Shown: piece by piece, positions 49,701 to 63,700 of the stretch
How positions within the stretch are numbered: the first letter of the stretch is position 1
Layout: every line of letters starts with the position of its first letter
Assembly: GCA_029207755.1 (NCBI GenBank)
Contig: JARCOQ010000190.1
Location: 62,001 to 126,000 of the forward strand
From: Chamaea fasciata
Taxonomy: Eukaryota > Chordata > Aves > Passeriformes > Sylviidae
Direction: 5' to 3'
DNA length: 64,000 bases
Program-made: the position numbers and the translations under genes
Notes under the pieces: generated by a model
Database searches by the model: none
Seen by the model: only the letters and a program-made list of their open reading frames with translations
Told to the model about the DNA's origin: nothing

Positions 49701-52700
49701 CCCCCAGGGACACCTAGGGGACAGCCAGGGCACCCTAGGGACAGCCAGGGCACCCCCAGGGACACTAAGGGGACAGCCAGGGCAGCCCAGGGACACCTAG
49801 GGCACAGCCAGGGCACCCTAGGGACGGCCAGGGCACCCCCTGGGACACCAAGGGGACAGGCAGGGCACGCTCAGGGACACCCAGGGAACCCCCAGGGACA
49901 CCTAGGGGACAGGCAGGGAACCCACAGGGACACCTAGGGGACAGCCAGGGCACCCCCAGGGACACCCAGGGCACCCCCAGAGACACCTAGGGGACAGGCA
50001 AGGCACCCCAGGGACACCTAGGGGACAGCCAGGGCGCCCCCAGGGACACCTAGGGGACAGGCAGGGCACCCCCAGGGCACCCCAGGGACACCCAGGGCAC
50101 CCCCAGGGACACCAAGGGGACAGCCAGAGCACCCCAAGGACATCCAGGGCACCCCCAGGGACACCTAGGGGACAGCCAGGGCACCCTAGGGACACCAAGG
50201 GGACAGCCAGGGCACCCCCAGGGACAAGTAAGGGACAGCCAGGGCACCCCAGGGACACCCAGGGCACCCTCAGGGACACCTAGGGGACAGCATGGGCGCC
50301 CCCAGGGACACCCCGGGCACCCCCAGGGACACGTAGGGGACAGCCAGGGCACCCCAGGGACACCCTGGGCGCCCCCAGGGACACTTAGGGGACAGCCAGG
50401 GCACCCTAGGGACAGCCAGGGCACCCCCAAGACACGAAGGGTACAGCCAGGGCACCGCCAGGGACACCTAGGGGACAGCCAGGGCACCCCAGGGACACCC
50501 AGGGCACCCCCAGGGACACCTAGGGGATAGCCAGGGCACTCCCAGGGACACCTAGGGAAAGGCAGGACACCCCCAGGGACACCAAGGGGACAGCCAGGGC
50601 ACCCCCAGGGACATTTAGGGGACAGCCAGGGCACTGCAGGGACACCCAGGGCACCCCCAGGGACATTTAGGGGACAGCCAGGGCACTCCAGGGACACCCA
50701 GGGCACCCCCAGGGACACCTAGGGGAAAGCCAGGGCAACCCCAGGGACACCCAGGGCACCCCCAGGGACACCTAGGGGACAGGCAGGGAACCCCCAGGGA
50801 CACCTAGGGGACAGGCAGGGCACCCCCAGGGACACTCTGGGCACCCACAGGGACACCTTGGGGACAGCCAGGGCACCCCAGGGACACCCAGGGCACCCCC
50901 AGGGACACCTAGGGGACAGGCAGGGCACCCCCAGGGACACCCAGGGCACCCCCAACGACAACTAGGGGACAGGCAGGGCACCCCCAGGGACACCTAGGGG
51001 ACAGGCAGGGCATCCCCAGGGACACCGAGGGGAAAGCCTGGGCACCCCCAGGGACATTTAGGGGACAGCCAGGGCACTCCAGGGACACCCAGGGCACCCC
51101 CAGGGACGCCTAGGGGACAGACAGGGCACCCCCAGGAACACCTAGGGGACAGGCAGGGCACCCCATGGACACCTAGGGGACACCCAGGGCCCCCCCAGGG
51201 ACACCTAGGGGACAGGCAGGGCACCCCCAGGGACACCGAGGGGACAGGCAGGGCACCCCCAGGGCACCCCAGGGACACCCAGGGCACCCCCAGGGACACC
51301 AAGGGGACAGCCAGAGCACCCCAAGGACAGCCAGGGCACCCCCAGGGACACCTAGGGGACAGCCAGGGCACCCCAGGGACACCAAGGGAACAGCCAGGGC
51401 ATTCCCAGGGACACCTAGGGGACAGCCAGGGCACCCCAGGGATACCCAGGGCACCCCCAGGGACACCTAGGGGACAGCAAGGGCACCCCCAGGGACACCC
51501 TGGGCACCCCCTGGGACATGTAGGGGACAGCCAGGGCACCCCAGGGACACCCAGGGCACCCCCTGGGACACCAAGGGGACAGGCAGGGCACCCCCAGGGC
51601 CACCTAGGGGACAGCCAGGGCACCCCAGGGACAGCGAGGGCACCCCCAGGGACACCCAGGGCACCCCCAGGGACACCTAGGGGACAGCCAGGGCACCCCC
51701 AGGGACACCTAGGGGAGAGGCAGGGCACCCCCAGGGACACCTAGGGGACAGCCAGGGCACCCCCAGGGACACCTAGGGGACAGCCAGGGCACCCTAGGGA
51801 CCGCCAGGGCACCCCCAGGGACACCCAGGGCACCCCCATGGACACGAAGGGGACAGCCAGGGCACCCCCAGGGACACCAAGGGGACAGCCAGGGCACCCC
51901 AGGGACACGCAGGGCACCCCCAGGGACACCTAGGGAACAGCCAGGGCATCCCCAGGGACACCCAGGGCACCCCCAGGGACACCTAGAGGACAGCCAGGGC
52001 ACCCCCAGGGACACCTAGGGGACAGCCAGGGCACCCCCAGGGACACCTAGGGGACAGCCAGGGCACTCCAGAGACAGCCAGGGCACCCCCAGGGACACCT
52101 AGGGGACAGCCAGGGCACCCGAGGGACAGCCAGGGCACCCCCAGGGACACCAAAGGCACAGCCAGGGCACCCTGGGGACAGGCAGGGCACCCCCAGGGAC
52201 ACCTACGGGACAGCCAGGGCACCCCAGGGACACCCAGGGAACCCCCAGGGACACCTAGGGGACAGCAAGGGCACCCCCAGGGTCACCCAGGGCACCCCCA
52301 GGGACACGTAGGGGACAGCCAGGGCACCCCAGGGACACCCTGGGCGCCCTCAGGGACACCTAGGGGACAGCCAGGGCACCCCCAGGGACACCCAGGGCAC
52401 CCCCAGGGACACCTAGGGGACAGGCAGGGCACCCCCAGGGACACGTAGGGGACAGGCAGGGCACCCCCAGGGACACCTAGGGGACAGCCAGGGCCCCCCC
52501 AAGGACACCTAGGGGTAAGGCAGGGCACCCCCAGGGACACCGAGGGGACAGCCACGGCACCTCCAGGGACACGTAGAAGACAGCCATGGCACCCCAGGGA
52601 CAGCCAGGGCACTCCCAGGGACACCCAGGGCACCCCCAGGTACACCTACGGGACAGCAAGGGCACCCCCAGGGACACCCAGGGCACCCCCAGGGACAGCT

Positions 52701-53148
52701 AGGGGACAGCCAGGGCACCCCCAGGGACACCAAGGGGACAGCCAGAGCACCCCAAGGAAAGCCAGGGCACCCCCAGGGACACCCAGGGCACCCCCAGGTA
52801 CACCTACGGGACAGCAAGGGCACCCCCAGGGACACCCAGGGCACCCCCAGGGACACGTAGGGGACAGCCAGGGCACCCCAGGGACACCCTGGGCACCCCC
52901 AGGGACACCGAGGGGACAGCCAGGGCACCCTAGGGACACCAAGGGGACAGCCAGGGCACCCCCAGGGACACCAAGGGCACAGACAGGGCACCCTAGGGAC
53001 ACCAAGGGGACAGCCAGGGCACCCCCGGGGACACCAAGGGGACATCCAGAGCACCCCAGGCACACCAACGGCACCCCAAGGGACACCTAAGTGACAGCCA
53101 GGGCACCCCAGGGACATCGAGGGACAGCCAGGAACCCCCTGGGACAGC
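46760..53148. repeat. Array segment 7 (between cassettes 6 and 7)
   Basis: The left part (to ~50470) is duplicated at ~57776-62290. Offsets are 11017 near 46895, 10953 near 47741, 11036 near 48212 and 11880 near 49193-49902; the shifts reflect indels. The stretch 50615-50803 recurs at 63703-63891 (offset 13088). The right end (~52280-53148) matches ~45400-46218 leading into cassette 6. No gene-like content. Confidence 0.92.
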
Positions 53149-53689
53149 CAGCTCACCCCCACGGCCGCCTCCACCTCCAGGAGCTATCAAAACCCTCCTC
53201 AGGTTCTTTGATGCCTCAAATGGGCCGCCCAAACCTCCCGAATACCCCCCAAAGCACCCAAAGCAGCCCCGAGGACGCCCCCCGGACCCCCCACAACCCA
53301 AAAACCCCCTCCACGACAACTCAGGACCCCCAGGATCCCCCCAAATCCGCGCCCCCCTCACCCTGAGGTCCCGTTTGAGCCGCTCCACGTTGCGGACAGG
53401 CACCAGCTCATCAAGCCCCAAGCACCAACACCTGCGGGACTGGGATGGACTGAGAGTACCGGGAGGGTGACCAGAGAAACCTGGGATGGACAAAGAGTGG
53501 ACTGGGATGAACTGGGATGAACTGGCAGGCGTGTGGGGGTCCATGGTGGCCACTCGGTGCCTTACTGGTCTATACTGGGATGGGTCGGATGGCCCCAGGG
53601 GAGGGGGTGAGGCCACAATGGTCCAGACTGGGAGGGGAGTCACCATGGCGCCGGAGGCGGAGTCGAGGATACGAGCGAGGCAAGGACAC
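53149..53689 (-). other. Non-repetitive cassette, copy 7
   Basis: Candidate exon A is 53644-53688 with a TAAG junction. Candidate exon B is 53362-53431 and intact. The candidate exon C TAG is present (53157-53183). It belongs with copies 6 and 8 (shared GAGCGAGG near exon A) but keeps GGC rather than GGT and has a private GAGTACCGGG change near 53455. Confidence 0.9.
53362..53431 (-). CDS. Candidate internal exon B, cassette copy 7
   Basis: 70 nt, intact, with TCCCGCAG and GTGAGG flanks and the LVPVRNVERLKRDLR reading on the minus strand. The nearest private change in this copy (53455 region) falls in the upstream intron-like pyrimidine tract, not in the exon. Confidence 0.35.
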
Positions 53690-56600
53690 TTAGGGGACAG
53701 CCAGGGCAACCCAGGGACACCAGGGCCCCCCCAGGGACACCTAGGGGACAGCAAGGGAACCCCAGGGACACCCTGTGCACCCCCAGGGACACATAGGGGA
53801 CAGCCAGGGCCCATCCCGAGACACCTAGGGGACAGCCAGGGAACGCCAGGGACACCTAGGGGAGAGGCAGGGCACCCCCAGGGACACCTAGGGGACAGCC
53901 AGGGCACCCCAGGGACACGCAGGGCACCCCCAGGGACACCGAGAGGACAGCCAGGGCACACCCAGGGACACCTAGGGGACAGCCAGGGCACCCCCAGGGA
54001 CACCTAGGGGACAGGTAGGGCACCCCCAGAGACCCCTAGGGGACAGCCAGGGCCCCCCCAGGGACACTCAGGGCACCCCCAGGGACACCTAGGGGACAGC
54101 CAGGGCACCCCCAGGGACACCTAGGGGACAGCCAGGGCACTCCAGAGACAGCCAGGGCACCCCCAGGGACACCTAGGGGACAGCCAGGGCACCGAGGGAC
54201 AGCCAGAGAACCCCCAGGGACACCAAGGGCACAGCCAGGGCACCCTGGGGACAGGCAGGGCACCCCCAGGGACACCTAGGGGACAGGCATGGCACCCCCA
54301 GGGACACGTAGGGGACAGGCAGGGCACCGCCAGGGACACCTAGGGGACAGCCAGGGCCCCCCCAAGGACACCAAGGGGAAAGGCAGGGCACCCACAGGGA
54401 CACCGAGGGGACAGCCAGGGCACCCCCAGGGACACGTAGAAGACAGCCATGGCACCCCATGGACAGCCAGGGCACCCCCAGGGACAGCTAGGGGACAGCC
54501 AGGGCACTCCCAGGGCCACCAAGGGGACAGCCAGAGCACCCCAGGGACAGCCAGGGCACCCCCAGGGACACCCAGGGCACCCCCAGGGACACCTACGGGA
54601 CAGCAAGGGCACCCCCAGGGACACCCTGGGCACCCCCAGGGACACGTAGGGGACAGCCAGGGCACCCCAGGGACACGCTGGGCACCCCCAGGGACACCGA
54701 GGGGACAGCCAGGGCACACCCGGGACACCTAGGGGACAGCCAGGGCATCCCCAGGGACACCCAGGGCACACCCAGGGACACCTAGGGGACAGCCTGGGCA
54801 CCCCCAGGGACACCCAAGGCACCCCTCAGGGACACCTAGGGGACAGCCAGGGCACCCTAGGGACAGCCAGGGCACCCCCTGGGCCACCTAGGAAACAGCC
54901 AGGGCACCCCAGGGACACGTAGGGGACAGCCAGGGCACCCCCAAGGACACCTAGAGGACACGCAGGGCACTCCCAGGGACAACGAGGGGACAGCCATGGC
55001 ACCCCCAGGGACACCCTGTGCACCCCCAGGGACACCTAGGGGACAGCCAGGGCCCATCCCGGGAGACCTAGGGGACAGCCAGGGCACCCCCAGGGACACC
55101 CTGTGCACGCCCAGGGACACCCAGGGAACACCCAGGGACACCTAGGGAACAGCCAGGGCACCCTAGGGACAGCCAGGGCACCCCCAGGGACACCGAGGGC
55201 ACAGCGAGGGCACCCCCAGGGACACCGAGAGGACAGGCAGGGCACCCCCAGGGACACCTTGGGGACAGCCAGGGCACCCCAGGGGCAGCCAGGGCATCCC
55301 CAAGGACACCTAGGGGACCTCCAGGGCACCCCCAGGGCCACCTAGGGGACGGCCAGGGCACCCCACTGACAGCGAGGGCACCCCCAGGGACACCTAGGGG
55401 ACAGCCAGGGCACCCCCAGGGACACCTAGGGGAGAGGCAGGGCACCCCCAGGGACACCTAGGGGACAGCCAGGGCACCCCCAGGGACACCTAGGGGACAG
55501 CCAGGGCACCCTAGGGACCGCCAGGGCACCCCCAGGGACACCCAGGGCACCCCCAGGGACAAGAAGGGGACAGCCAGGGCACCCCCAGGGACACCTAGGG
55601 GACAGCCAGGGCACCCCAGGGACACGCAGGGCACCCCCAGGGACACCTAGAGGACAGCCAGGGCACATCCAGGGACACCTAGGGGACAGCCAGGGCACCC
55701 CCAGGGACACCTAGGGGACAGGTAGGGCACCCCCAGAGACCCCTAGGGGACAGCCAGGGCCCCCCCAGGGACACCCAGGGCACCCCCAGGGACACCTAGG
55801 GAACAGCCAGGGCAACCCCAGGGACACCCAGGGCACCCCCAGGGACACCTAGGGGACAGCCAGGGCACCCCCAGGGACACCTAGGGGACAGCCAGGACAC
55901 TCCAGAGACAGCCAGGGCACCCCCAGGGACACCTAGGGGACAGCCAGGGCACCCGAGGGACAGCCAGAGCACCCCCAGGGACAGCAAGGGCACAGCCAGG
56001 GCACCCTGGGGACAGGCAGGGCACCCCCAGGGACACCTAGGGGACAGCCAGGGCCCCCCCAAGGACACCTAGGGGAAAGGCAGGGCACCCACAGGGACAC
56101 CGAGGGGACAGCCAGGGCACCCCCAGGGACACGTAGAGGACAGCCATGGCACCCCATGGACAGCCAGGGCACCCCCAGGGACAGCTAGGGGACAGCCAGG
56201 GCACCCCCAGGGACACCAAGGGGACAGCTAGAGCACCCCAGGTTCAGCCAGGGCACCCCCAGGGACACCCAGGGCACCCCCAGGGACACCTACGGGACAG
56301 CAAGGGCACCCCCAGGGACACCCTGGGCACCCCCAGGGACACGTAGGGGACAGCCAGGGCACCCCAGGGACACGCTGGGCACCCCCAGGGACACCGAGGG
56401 GACAGCCAGGGCACACCAGGGACACCTAGGGGACAGCCAGGGCATCCCCAGGGACACCCAGGGCACACCCAGGGACACCTAGGGGACAGCCTGGGCACCC
56501 CCAGGGACACCCAGGGCACCCCTCAGGGACACCTAGGGGACAGCCAGGGCACCCTAGGGACAGCCAGGGCACCCCCTGGGCCACCTAGGAAACAGCCAGG

Positions 56601-57234
56601 GCACCCCAGGGACACGTAGGGGACAGCCAGGGCACCCCCAAGGACACCTAGGGGACACGCAGGGCACCCCCAGTGACAACGAGGGGACAGCCATGGCACC
56701 CCCAGGGACACCTAGGGGACAGCCAGGGCCCCCCCAGGGACACCTAGGGGACAGCCAGGGCTACCCAGGGACACCCAGGGCACCCCCACGGACACCGAGG
56801 GGACAGCCAGGGCACCCTAGGGACAGCCATGGCACCCTAGGGACAGCCAGGGCACCCCCAGAGACACCGAGGGCACAGCCAGGGCACTCTAGGGACAGCC
56901 AGGGCACACCCAGGGACACCTAAGGGACAGGCAGGGCACCCCCAGGGACTCTGACGGGACAGCCAGGGCACCCCCAGAGACCCCCAGGGGACAGCCAGGG
57001 CACCCCAGGGACACCCAGGGCACCCCCAGGGACACGGAGGGGACAGCCAGGGCACCCCCAGGGACACCTAGGGGACAGGCAGGGCACCTCCAGGGACAGC
57101 CAGGGTACCCCCAGGGACACCTAGGGGACAGCCAGGGCACCCTAGGGACAGCCAGGGCACCCCGAGGGACACCTAAGTGACAGTCAGGGCACCCCAGGGA
57201 CATTGAGGGACAGCCAGGAACCCCCTGGGACAGC
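53690..57234. repeat. Array segment 8 (between cassettes 7 and 8)
   Basis: Minisatellite only. 54593-55700 shares order with 43923-44900. Parts of 54276-54822 recur at 56037-56519. No gene-like content. Confidence 0.93.
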
Positions 57235-57776
57235 CAGCTCACCCCCACGGCCGCCTCCACCTCCAGGAGCTATCAAAACCCTCCTCAGGTTCTTTGATGC
57301 CTCAAATGGGCCGCCCAAACCTCCCGAATACCCCCCAAAGCACCCAAAGCAGCCCCGAGGACGCCCCCCGGACCCCCCACAACCCAAAAACCCCCTCCAC
57401 GACAACTCAGGACCCCCAGGATCCCCCCAAATCCGCGCCCCCCCTCACCCTGAGGTCCCGTTTGAGCCGCTCCACGTTGCGGACAGGCACCAGCTCATCA
57501 AGCCCCAAGCACCAACACCTGCGGGACTGGGATGGACTGAGAGCACTGGGAGGGTGACCAGAGAAACCTGGGATGGACAAAGAGTGAACTGGGATGAACT
57601 GGGATGAACTGGCAGGCGTGTGGGGGTCCATGGTGGCCACTCGGTGCCTTACTGGTCTATACTGGGATGGGTCGGATGGCCCCAGGGGAGGGGGTGAGGC
57701 CACAATGGTCCAGACTGGGAGGGGAGTCACCATGGCACCGGAGGCGGAGTCGAGGATACGAGCGAGGCAAGGACAC
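57235..57776 (-). other. Non-repetitive cassette, copy 8
   Basis: Candidate exon A is 57731-57775, with the TAAG junction and the GGT variant. Candidate exon B is 57449-57518 and intact. The candidate exon C TAG is present. One extra C lies beside the exon B donor (as in copy 2), leaving GTGAGG intact. The array flank on the low-coordinate side has a CAGTCAGGG and CATTGAGGG variant not seen at the other copies. Confidence 0.9.
57449..57518 (-). CDS. Candidate internal exon B, cassette copy 8
   Basis: 70 nt, intact. The reading and flanks match copy 6. The extra C next to the donor lengthens the G-run inside the downstream intron on the minus strand and leaves the GTGAGG itself unchanged. Product unknown. 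Confidence 0.35.
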
Positions 57777-60700
57777 TTAGGGGACAGCCAGGGCAACCCA
57801 GGGACACCAGGGCCCCCCCAGGGACACCTAGGGGACAGCCAGGGAACCCCAGGGACACCCTGTGCACCCACAGGGACACCTAGGGGACAGCCAGGGCCCA
57901 TCCCGTGACACCTAGGGGACAGCCAGGGAACCCCAGGGACACCCTGTGCACGCCCAGGGACACCCAGGGAACACCCAGGGACACCTAGGGGACAGCGAGG
58001 GCACCCCCTGGGACACCGAGGGCACAGCCAGGGCACCCCCAGGGACACTTTGGGGACAGCCAGGGCACCCCAGGGACAGCCAGGGCACCCCCAAGGACAC
58101 CTAGGGCACCCCCAGGGCACCCCCAGGGCCACCTAGGGGACAGCCAGGGCACCCCAGGGACAGCGAGGGCACCCCCAGGGACACCCAGGGCACGCCCAGG
58201 GACACCTAGGGGACAGCCAGGGCACCCCCAGGGACACCTAGGGAACAGCCAGGGAACCCTAGGGACCGCCAGGGCACCCCCAGGGACACCCAGGGCACCC
58301 CCAGGGACACGAAGGGTACAGCCAGGGCACCCCCAGGGACACCTAGGGGACAGCCAGGGCACCCCAGGGACACGCAGGGCACCCCCAGGGACACCTAGAG
58401 GACAGCCAGGGCACACCCAGGGACACCTAGGGGACAGCCAGGGCACCCCCAGGGACACCTAGGGCACCCCCAGGGACACCGAGAGGACAGCCAGGGCACA
58501 CCCAGGGACACCTAGGGGACAGCCAGGGCACCCCCAGGGACACCTAGGGGACAGGTAGGGCACCCCCAGAGACCCCTAGGGGACAGCAAGGGCCCCCCCA
58601 GGGACACCCAGGGCACCCCCAGGGACACCTAGGGGACAGCCAGGGCACCTCAGGCACAGCCAGGGCACCCCCAGGGACACCTAGCAGACAGCCATGGCAA
58701 CCCCAGGGACACCTAGGGGACAGCCAGGGCACCTCCAGGGACACCTAGGGGACAGCCAGGGCACTCCAGGGACTGCCAAGGCACCCCCAGGGACACCTAG
58801 GGGACAGCCAGGACACCCAAGGGACAGCCTGGGCACCCCCAGGGACACCAAGGGCACAACCAGGGCACCCCCTGGGCACCCCAAGGACAGTCAGGGCACC
58901 CCCAGGGACACCAAGGGGACAGCCAGGGCACCCCCAGGGACACCCAGAGCACCCCCAGGGACACCTAGGGGACAGCCGGGGCACCCCCAGGGACACCTAG
59001 GGGACACGCAGGGTACCCCCAGGGACAACGAGGGGACAGCCATGGCACCCCCAGGGACAGCCAGGGCACCCCAGGGACACCTAGGGCACAGCCAGGGCAC
59101 CCTAGGGACAGCCAGGGCACCCCCAGGGACACCTAGGGGACAGCCAGGGCACCCCAGGGACACCTAGGGCACAGCCAGGGCACCCTAGGGACAGCCAGGG
59201 CACCCCCAGGGACACCTAGGGGACAGCCAGGGCACCCCCAGGGACACCTAGGAAACAGCCAGGGCACCCTGAGGGACACCTAGGGGACAGCCAGGGCACC
59301 CCCAGGGACACCTAGGGGACAGCCAGGGCACCCCGAGGGACACCAGGGCCCCTCCAGGGACACATAGGGGACAGGCAGGGCCCCCCCAGGGACACCCAGG
59401 GCACCCCAAGGGAGACCTAGGGGACAGCCAGGGAACCCCAGGGACACCCTGGGCACCCCCAGAGACACCTAGGGGACAGCCAGGGAACCCCAGGGACAGC
59501 CAGGGCACCCCAAGGGACATCTAGGAGACAGCCAGGCCCCCCCCAGGGACACCTAGGGGACACCCAGGGCACCCAGGGACACCCAGGGCACCCCCAGGGA
59601 CACCTAGGGGACAGCCAGGACGCCCTAGGGACACCTAGAGGACAGGCAGGGCACCCCCAGGGACACCGAGGGGACAGCCAGGGCACCCGCAGAGACCCCT
59701 AGGAGACAGCCAGGGCACTCCCAGAGACACTCTGGGAACCCACAGGGACACCAAGGGCACAGCCAGGGCACCCTAGGGACAGCCAGGGCACCCCCAGTGA
59801 CACCAAGTAAACATCCAGAGCACCCCAGGGAAAGCCAGGGCACCCCCAGGGACACCTAGGGGACAGCCAGGGCACCCCCAGAGACACCGAGAGGACAGGC
59901 AGAGCACCCCCAGGGACACCTTGGGGACAGCCAGGGCACCCCAGGGACAGACAGGGCACCCCCAGGGACACCTAGGGGACCACCAGGGCACCCCCAGGGA
60001 CAGGTAGGGGACAGACAGGGCCCCCCCAGGGACACCTAGGGGACAGCCAGGGCACCCCCAGGGACACCTAGGGGACAGCCAGGGCACCCAAAGGACACCC
60101 AGGGCACCCCCTGGGACACCAAGGGGACAGGCAGGGCACCCCCAGGGCCACCTAGGGGACAGCCAGGGCACCCCAGGGACAGCGAGGGCACCCCCAGGGA
60201 CACCCAGGGCACCCCCAGGGACACCTAGGGGACAGCCAGGGCATTCCCAGGGACTCCTAGGGGAGAGGCAGGGCACCCCCAGGGACACCTAGGGGACAGC
60301 CAGGGCACCCCCAGGGACACCTAGGGGACAGCCAGGGCACCCTAGGGACCGCCAGGGCACCCCCAGGGACACCCAGGGCACCCCCATGGACACGAAGGGG
60401 ACAGCCAGGGCACCCCCAGGGACACCTAGGGGACAGCCAGGGCACCCCAGGGACACGCAGGGCACCCCCAGGGACACCTAGGGAACAGCCAGGGCATCCC
60501 CAGGGACACCCAGGGCACCCCCAGGGACACCTAGAGGACAGCCAGGGCACACCCAGGGACACCTAGGGGACAGCCAGGGCACCCACAGGGACACCTAGGG
60601 GACAGGTAGGGCACCCCCAGAGACCCCTAGGGGACAGCCAGGGCCCCCCCAGGGACACCCAGGGCACCCCCAGGGACACCTAGAGGACAGCCACGGCACC

Positions 60701-63700
60701 CCCAGGGACACCTAGGGGACAGCCAGGGCACCCCCAGGGACACCTAGGGGACAGCCAGGGCACTCCAGAGACAGCCAGGGCACCCCCAGGGACACCTAGG
60801 GGACAGCCAGGGCACCCGAGGGACAGCCAGAGCACCCCCAGGGACACCAAAGGCACAGCCAGGGCACCCTGGGGACAGGCAGGGCACCCCCAGGGACACC
60901 TAAGGGACAGGCATGGCACCCCCAGGGACACGTAGGGGACAGGCAGGGCACCCCCAGGGACACCTAGGGGACAGCCAGGGCCCCCCCAAGGACACCTAGG
61001 GGAAAGGCAGGGCACCCACAGGGACACCAAGGGGACAGCTAGGGCACCCCCAGGGACACGTAGAGGACAGCCATGGTACCCCATGGACAGCCAGGGCACC
61101 CCCAGGGACAGCTAGGGGACAGCCATGGCACCCCATGGACAGCCAGGGCACCCCCAGGGACAGCTAGGGGACAGCCAGGGCACCCCCAGGGACACCAAGG
61201 GGACAGCCAGAGCACCCCAGGGACAGCCAGGGCACCCCCAGGGACACCCAGGGCACCCCCAGGGACACCTACGGGACAGCAAGGGCACCCCCAGGGACAC
61301 CCTGGGCACCCCCAGGGACACGTAGGGGACAGCCAGGGCACCCCAGGGACACGCAGGGCACCCCCAGGGACACCGAGGGGACAGCCAGGGCACCCCAGGG
61401 ACACCTAGGAGACCTCCAAGGCATCCCCAGGGACACCCTGGGCACCCCCAGGGACACGAAGGGGACAGCCAGGGCACCCCAGGGACATACTGGGCGCCCC
61501 CAGGGACACCTAGGGGACAGGCAGGGCACCCCCAGAGACCCCTAGGGGACAGGCAGGGCACCCCCAGGGACACCAGGGCACCCCCAGGGACACCTAGGGG
61601 ACAGCCAGGGCACCCTAGGGACAGCCAGGGCACCCCCAGGGACACTAAGGGGACAGCCAGGGCAGCCCAGGGACACCTAGGGCACAGCCAGGGCACCCTA
61701 GGGACGGCCAGGGCACCCCCTGGGACACCAAGGGGACAGGCAGGGCACGCTCAGGGACACCCAGGGAACCCCCAGGGACACCTAGGGGACAGGCAGGGAA
61801 CCCACAGGGACACCTAGGGGACAGCCAGGGCACCCCCAGGGACACCCAGGGCACCCCCAGAGACACCTAGGGGACAGGCAAGGCACCCCAGGGACACCTA
61901 GGGGACAGCCAGGGCGCCCCCAGGGACACCTAGGGGACAGGCAGGGCACCCCCAGGGCACCCCAGGGACACCCAGGGCACCCCCAGGGACACCAAGGGGA
62001 CAGCCAGAGCACCCCAAGGACATCCAGGGCACCCCCAGGGACACCTAGGGGACAGCCAGGGCACCCTAGGGACACCACGGGGACAGCCAGGGCACCCCCA
62101 GGGACAAGTAAGGGACAGCCAGGGCACCCCAGGGACACCCAGGGCACCCTCAGGGACACCTAGGGGACAGCATGGGCGCCCCCAGGGACACCCCGGGCAC
62201 CCCCAGGGACACGTAGGGGACAGCCAGGGCACCCCAGGGACAACCTGGGCGCCCCCAGGGACACTTAGGGGACAGCCAGGGCACCCCGAGGGACACCCGG
62301 GCACCCCCAGGGACACCTAGGGGAAAGCCAGGGCACCCCGAGGGACACCCGGGCACCCCAAGGGACACCTAGGGGACAGCCAGGGCACCCCCAGGGACAC
62401 CTAGGGGACAGCCAGGGCCCCCCCAGGGTCAGCCAGCGCACGCCCAGGGACACCTAGGGGACAGCCAGGGCATCCCCAGAGACACGTAGGGCACCCCCAG
62501 GGACACCTAGAGGACAGCCAGGGCACCCCAGGGACACCTAGGGGACAGCCAGGGCACCCCCAGGGACACCTAGGGGACAGCCAGGGCCCCCCCAGGGACA
62601 ACAAGGGGACAGCCAGGGCACTCCTGGGACACCCAGGGCACCCCCAGGGACACCTAGGGGACAGCCAGGGCACCCTAAAGACAGCCAGGGCACCCCCAGG
62701 GACATTTAGGAGACAGCCAGGGCACTCCAGGGACACCCAGGGCGCCCCCAGGGACACCTAGGGGACAGGTCGGGCACCCCCAGGGACACCTAGGGGACAG
62801 GCAGGGCACCCCCAGAGACCCCTAGGGGACAGCCAGGGCACTCCCAGCGACACTCTGGGCACCCACAGGGACACCCTGAAGACAGCCAGGGCACCTCAGG
62901 GACATCCAGGGCACCCCCAGGGACACCTAGGGGACAGCCAGTGCACCCTAGGGACTGCCAGGGCACCCCCAGGGACACCCAGGGCAACCCCAGGGACACG
63001 AAGGGGACAGCCAGGGCACCCCAGGGACACCCAGGGCACCCCCAGGGACACCTAGGGGACAGCCAGGGCAGCCCCAGGGACACCCAGGGCACACCCAGGG
63101 ACACCTAGGGGATAGGCAGGGAACCCCCAGGGACACCTAAGGGACAGGCAGGGCACCCCCAGGGACATTGACGGCACAGACAGAACACCCCCAGAGACCC
63201 CTAGGGGACAGCCAGGGCACCCCAGGGACAGCCAGGGCACCCCCAGGGACAGCTAGGGGACAGCCAGGGCACCCCCAGGGACACCTAGGGGACAGCCAGG
63301 GCACCCCAGGGACACCAAGGGGACAGCCAGGGCACCCCCAGGGACACCTAGGGGACAGGCAGGGCACTCCAGGGACACCCAGGGCACCCCCAGGGACACC
63401 CTGGGCACTCCCAGGGACACGTAGGGGACAGCCAGGGCACCCCAGAGACACCCTGGGCAACCCCAGAGACACCTAGGGGACAGCCAGGGCACCCTAGGGA
63501 CAGCCAGGGCACCCCCAAGACACGAAGGGTACAGCCAGGGCACCGCCAGGGACACCTAGGGGACAGCCAGGGCACCCCAGGGACACCCAGGGCACCCCCA
63601 GGGACGCCTAGGGGATAGCCAGGGCACTCCCAGGGACACCTAGGGAAAGGCAGGACACCCCCAGGGACACCAAGGGGACAGCCAGGGCACCCCCAGGGAC

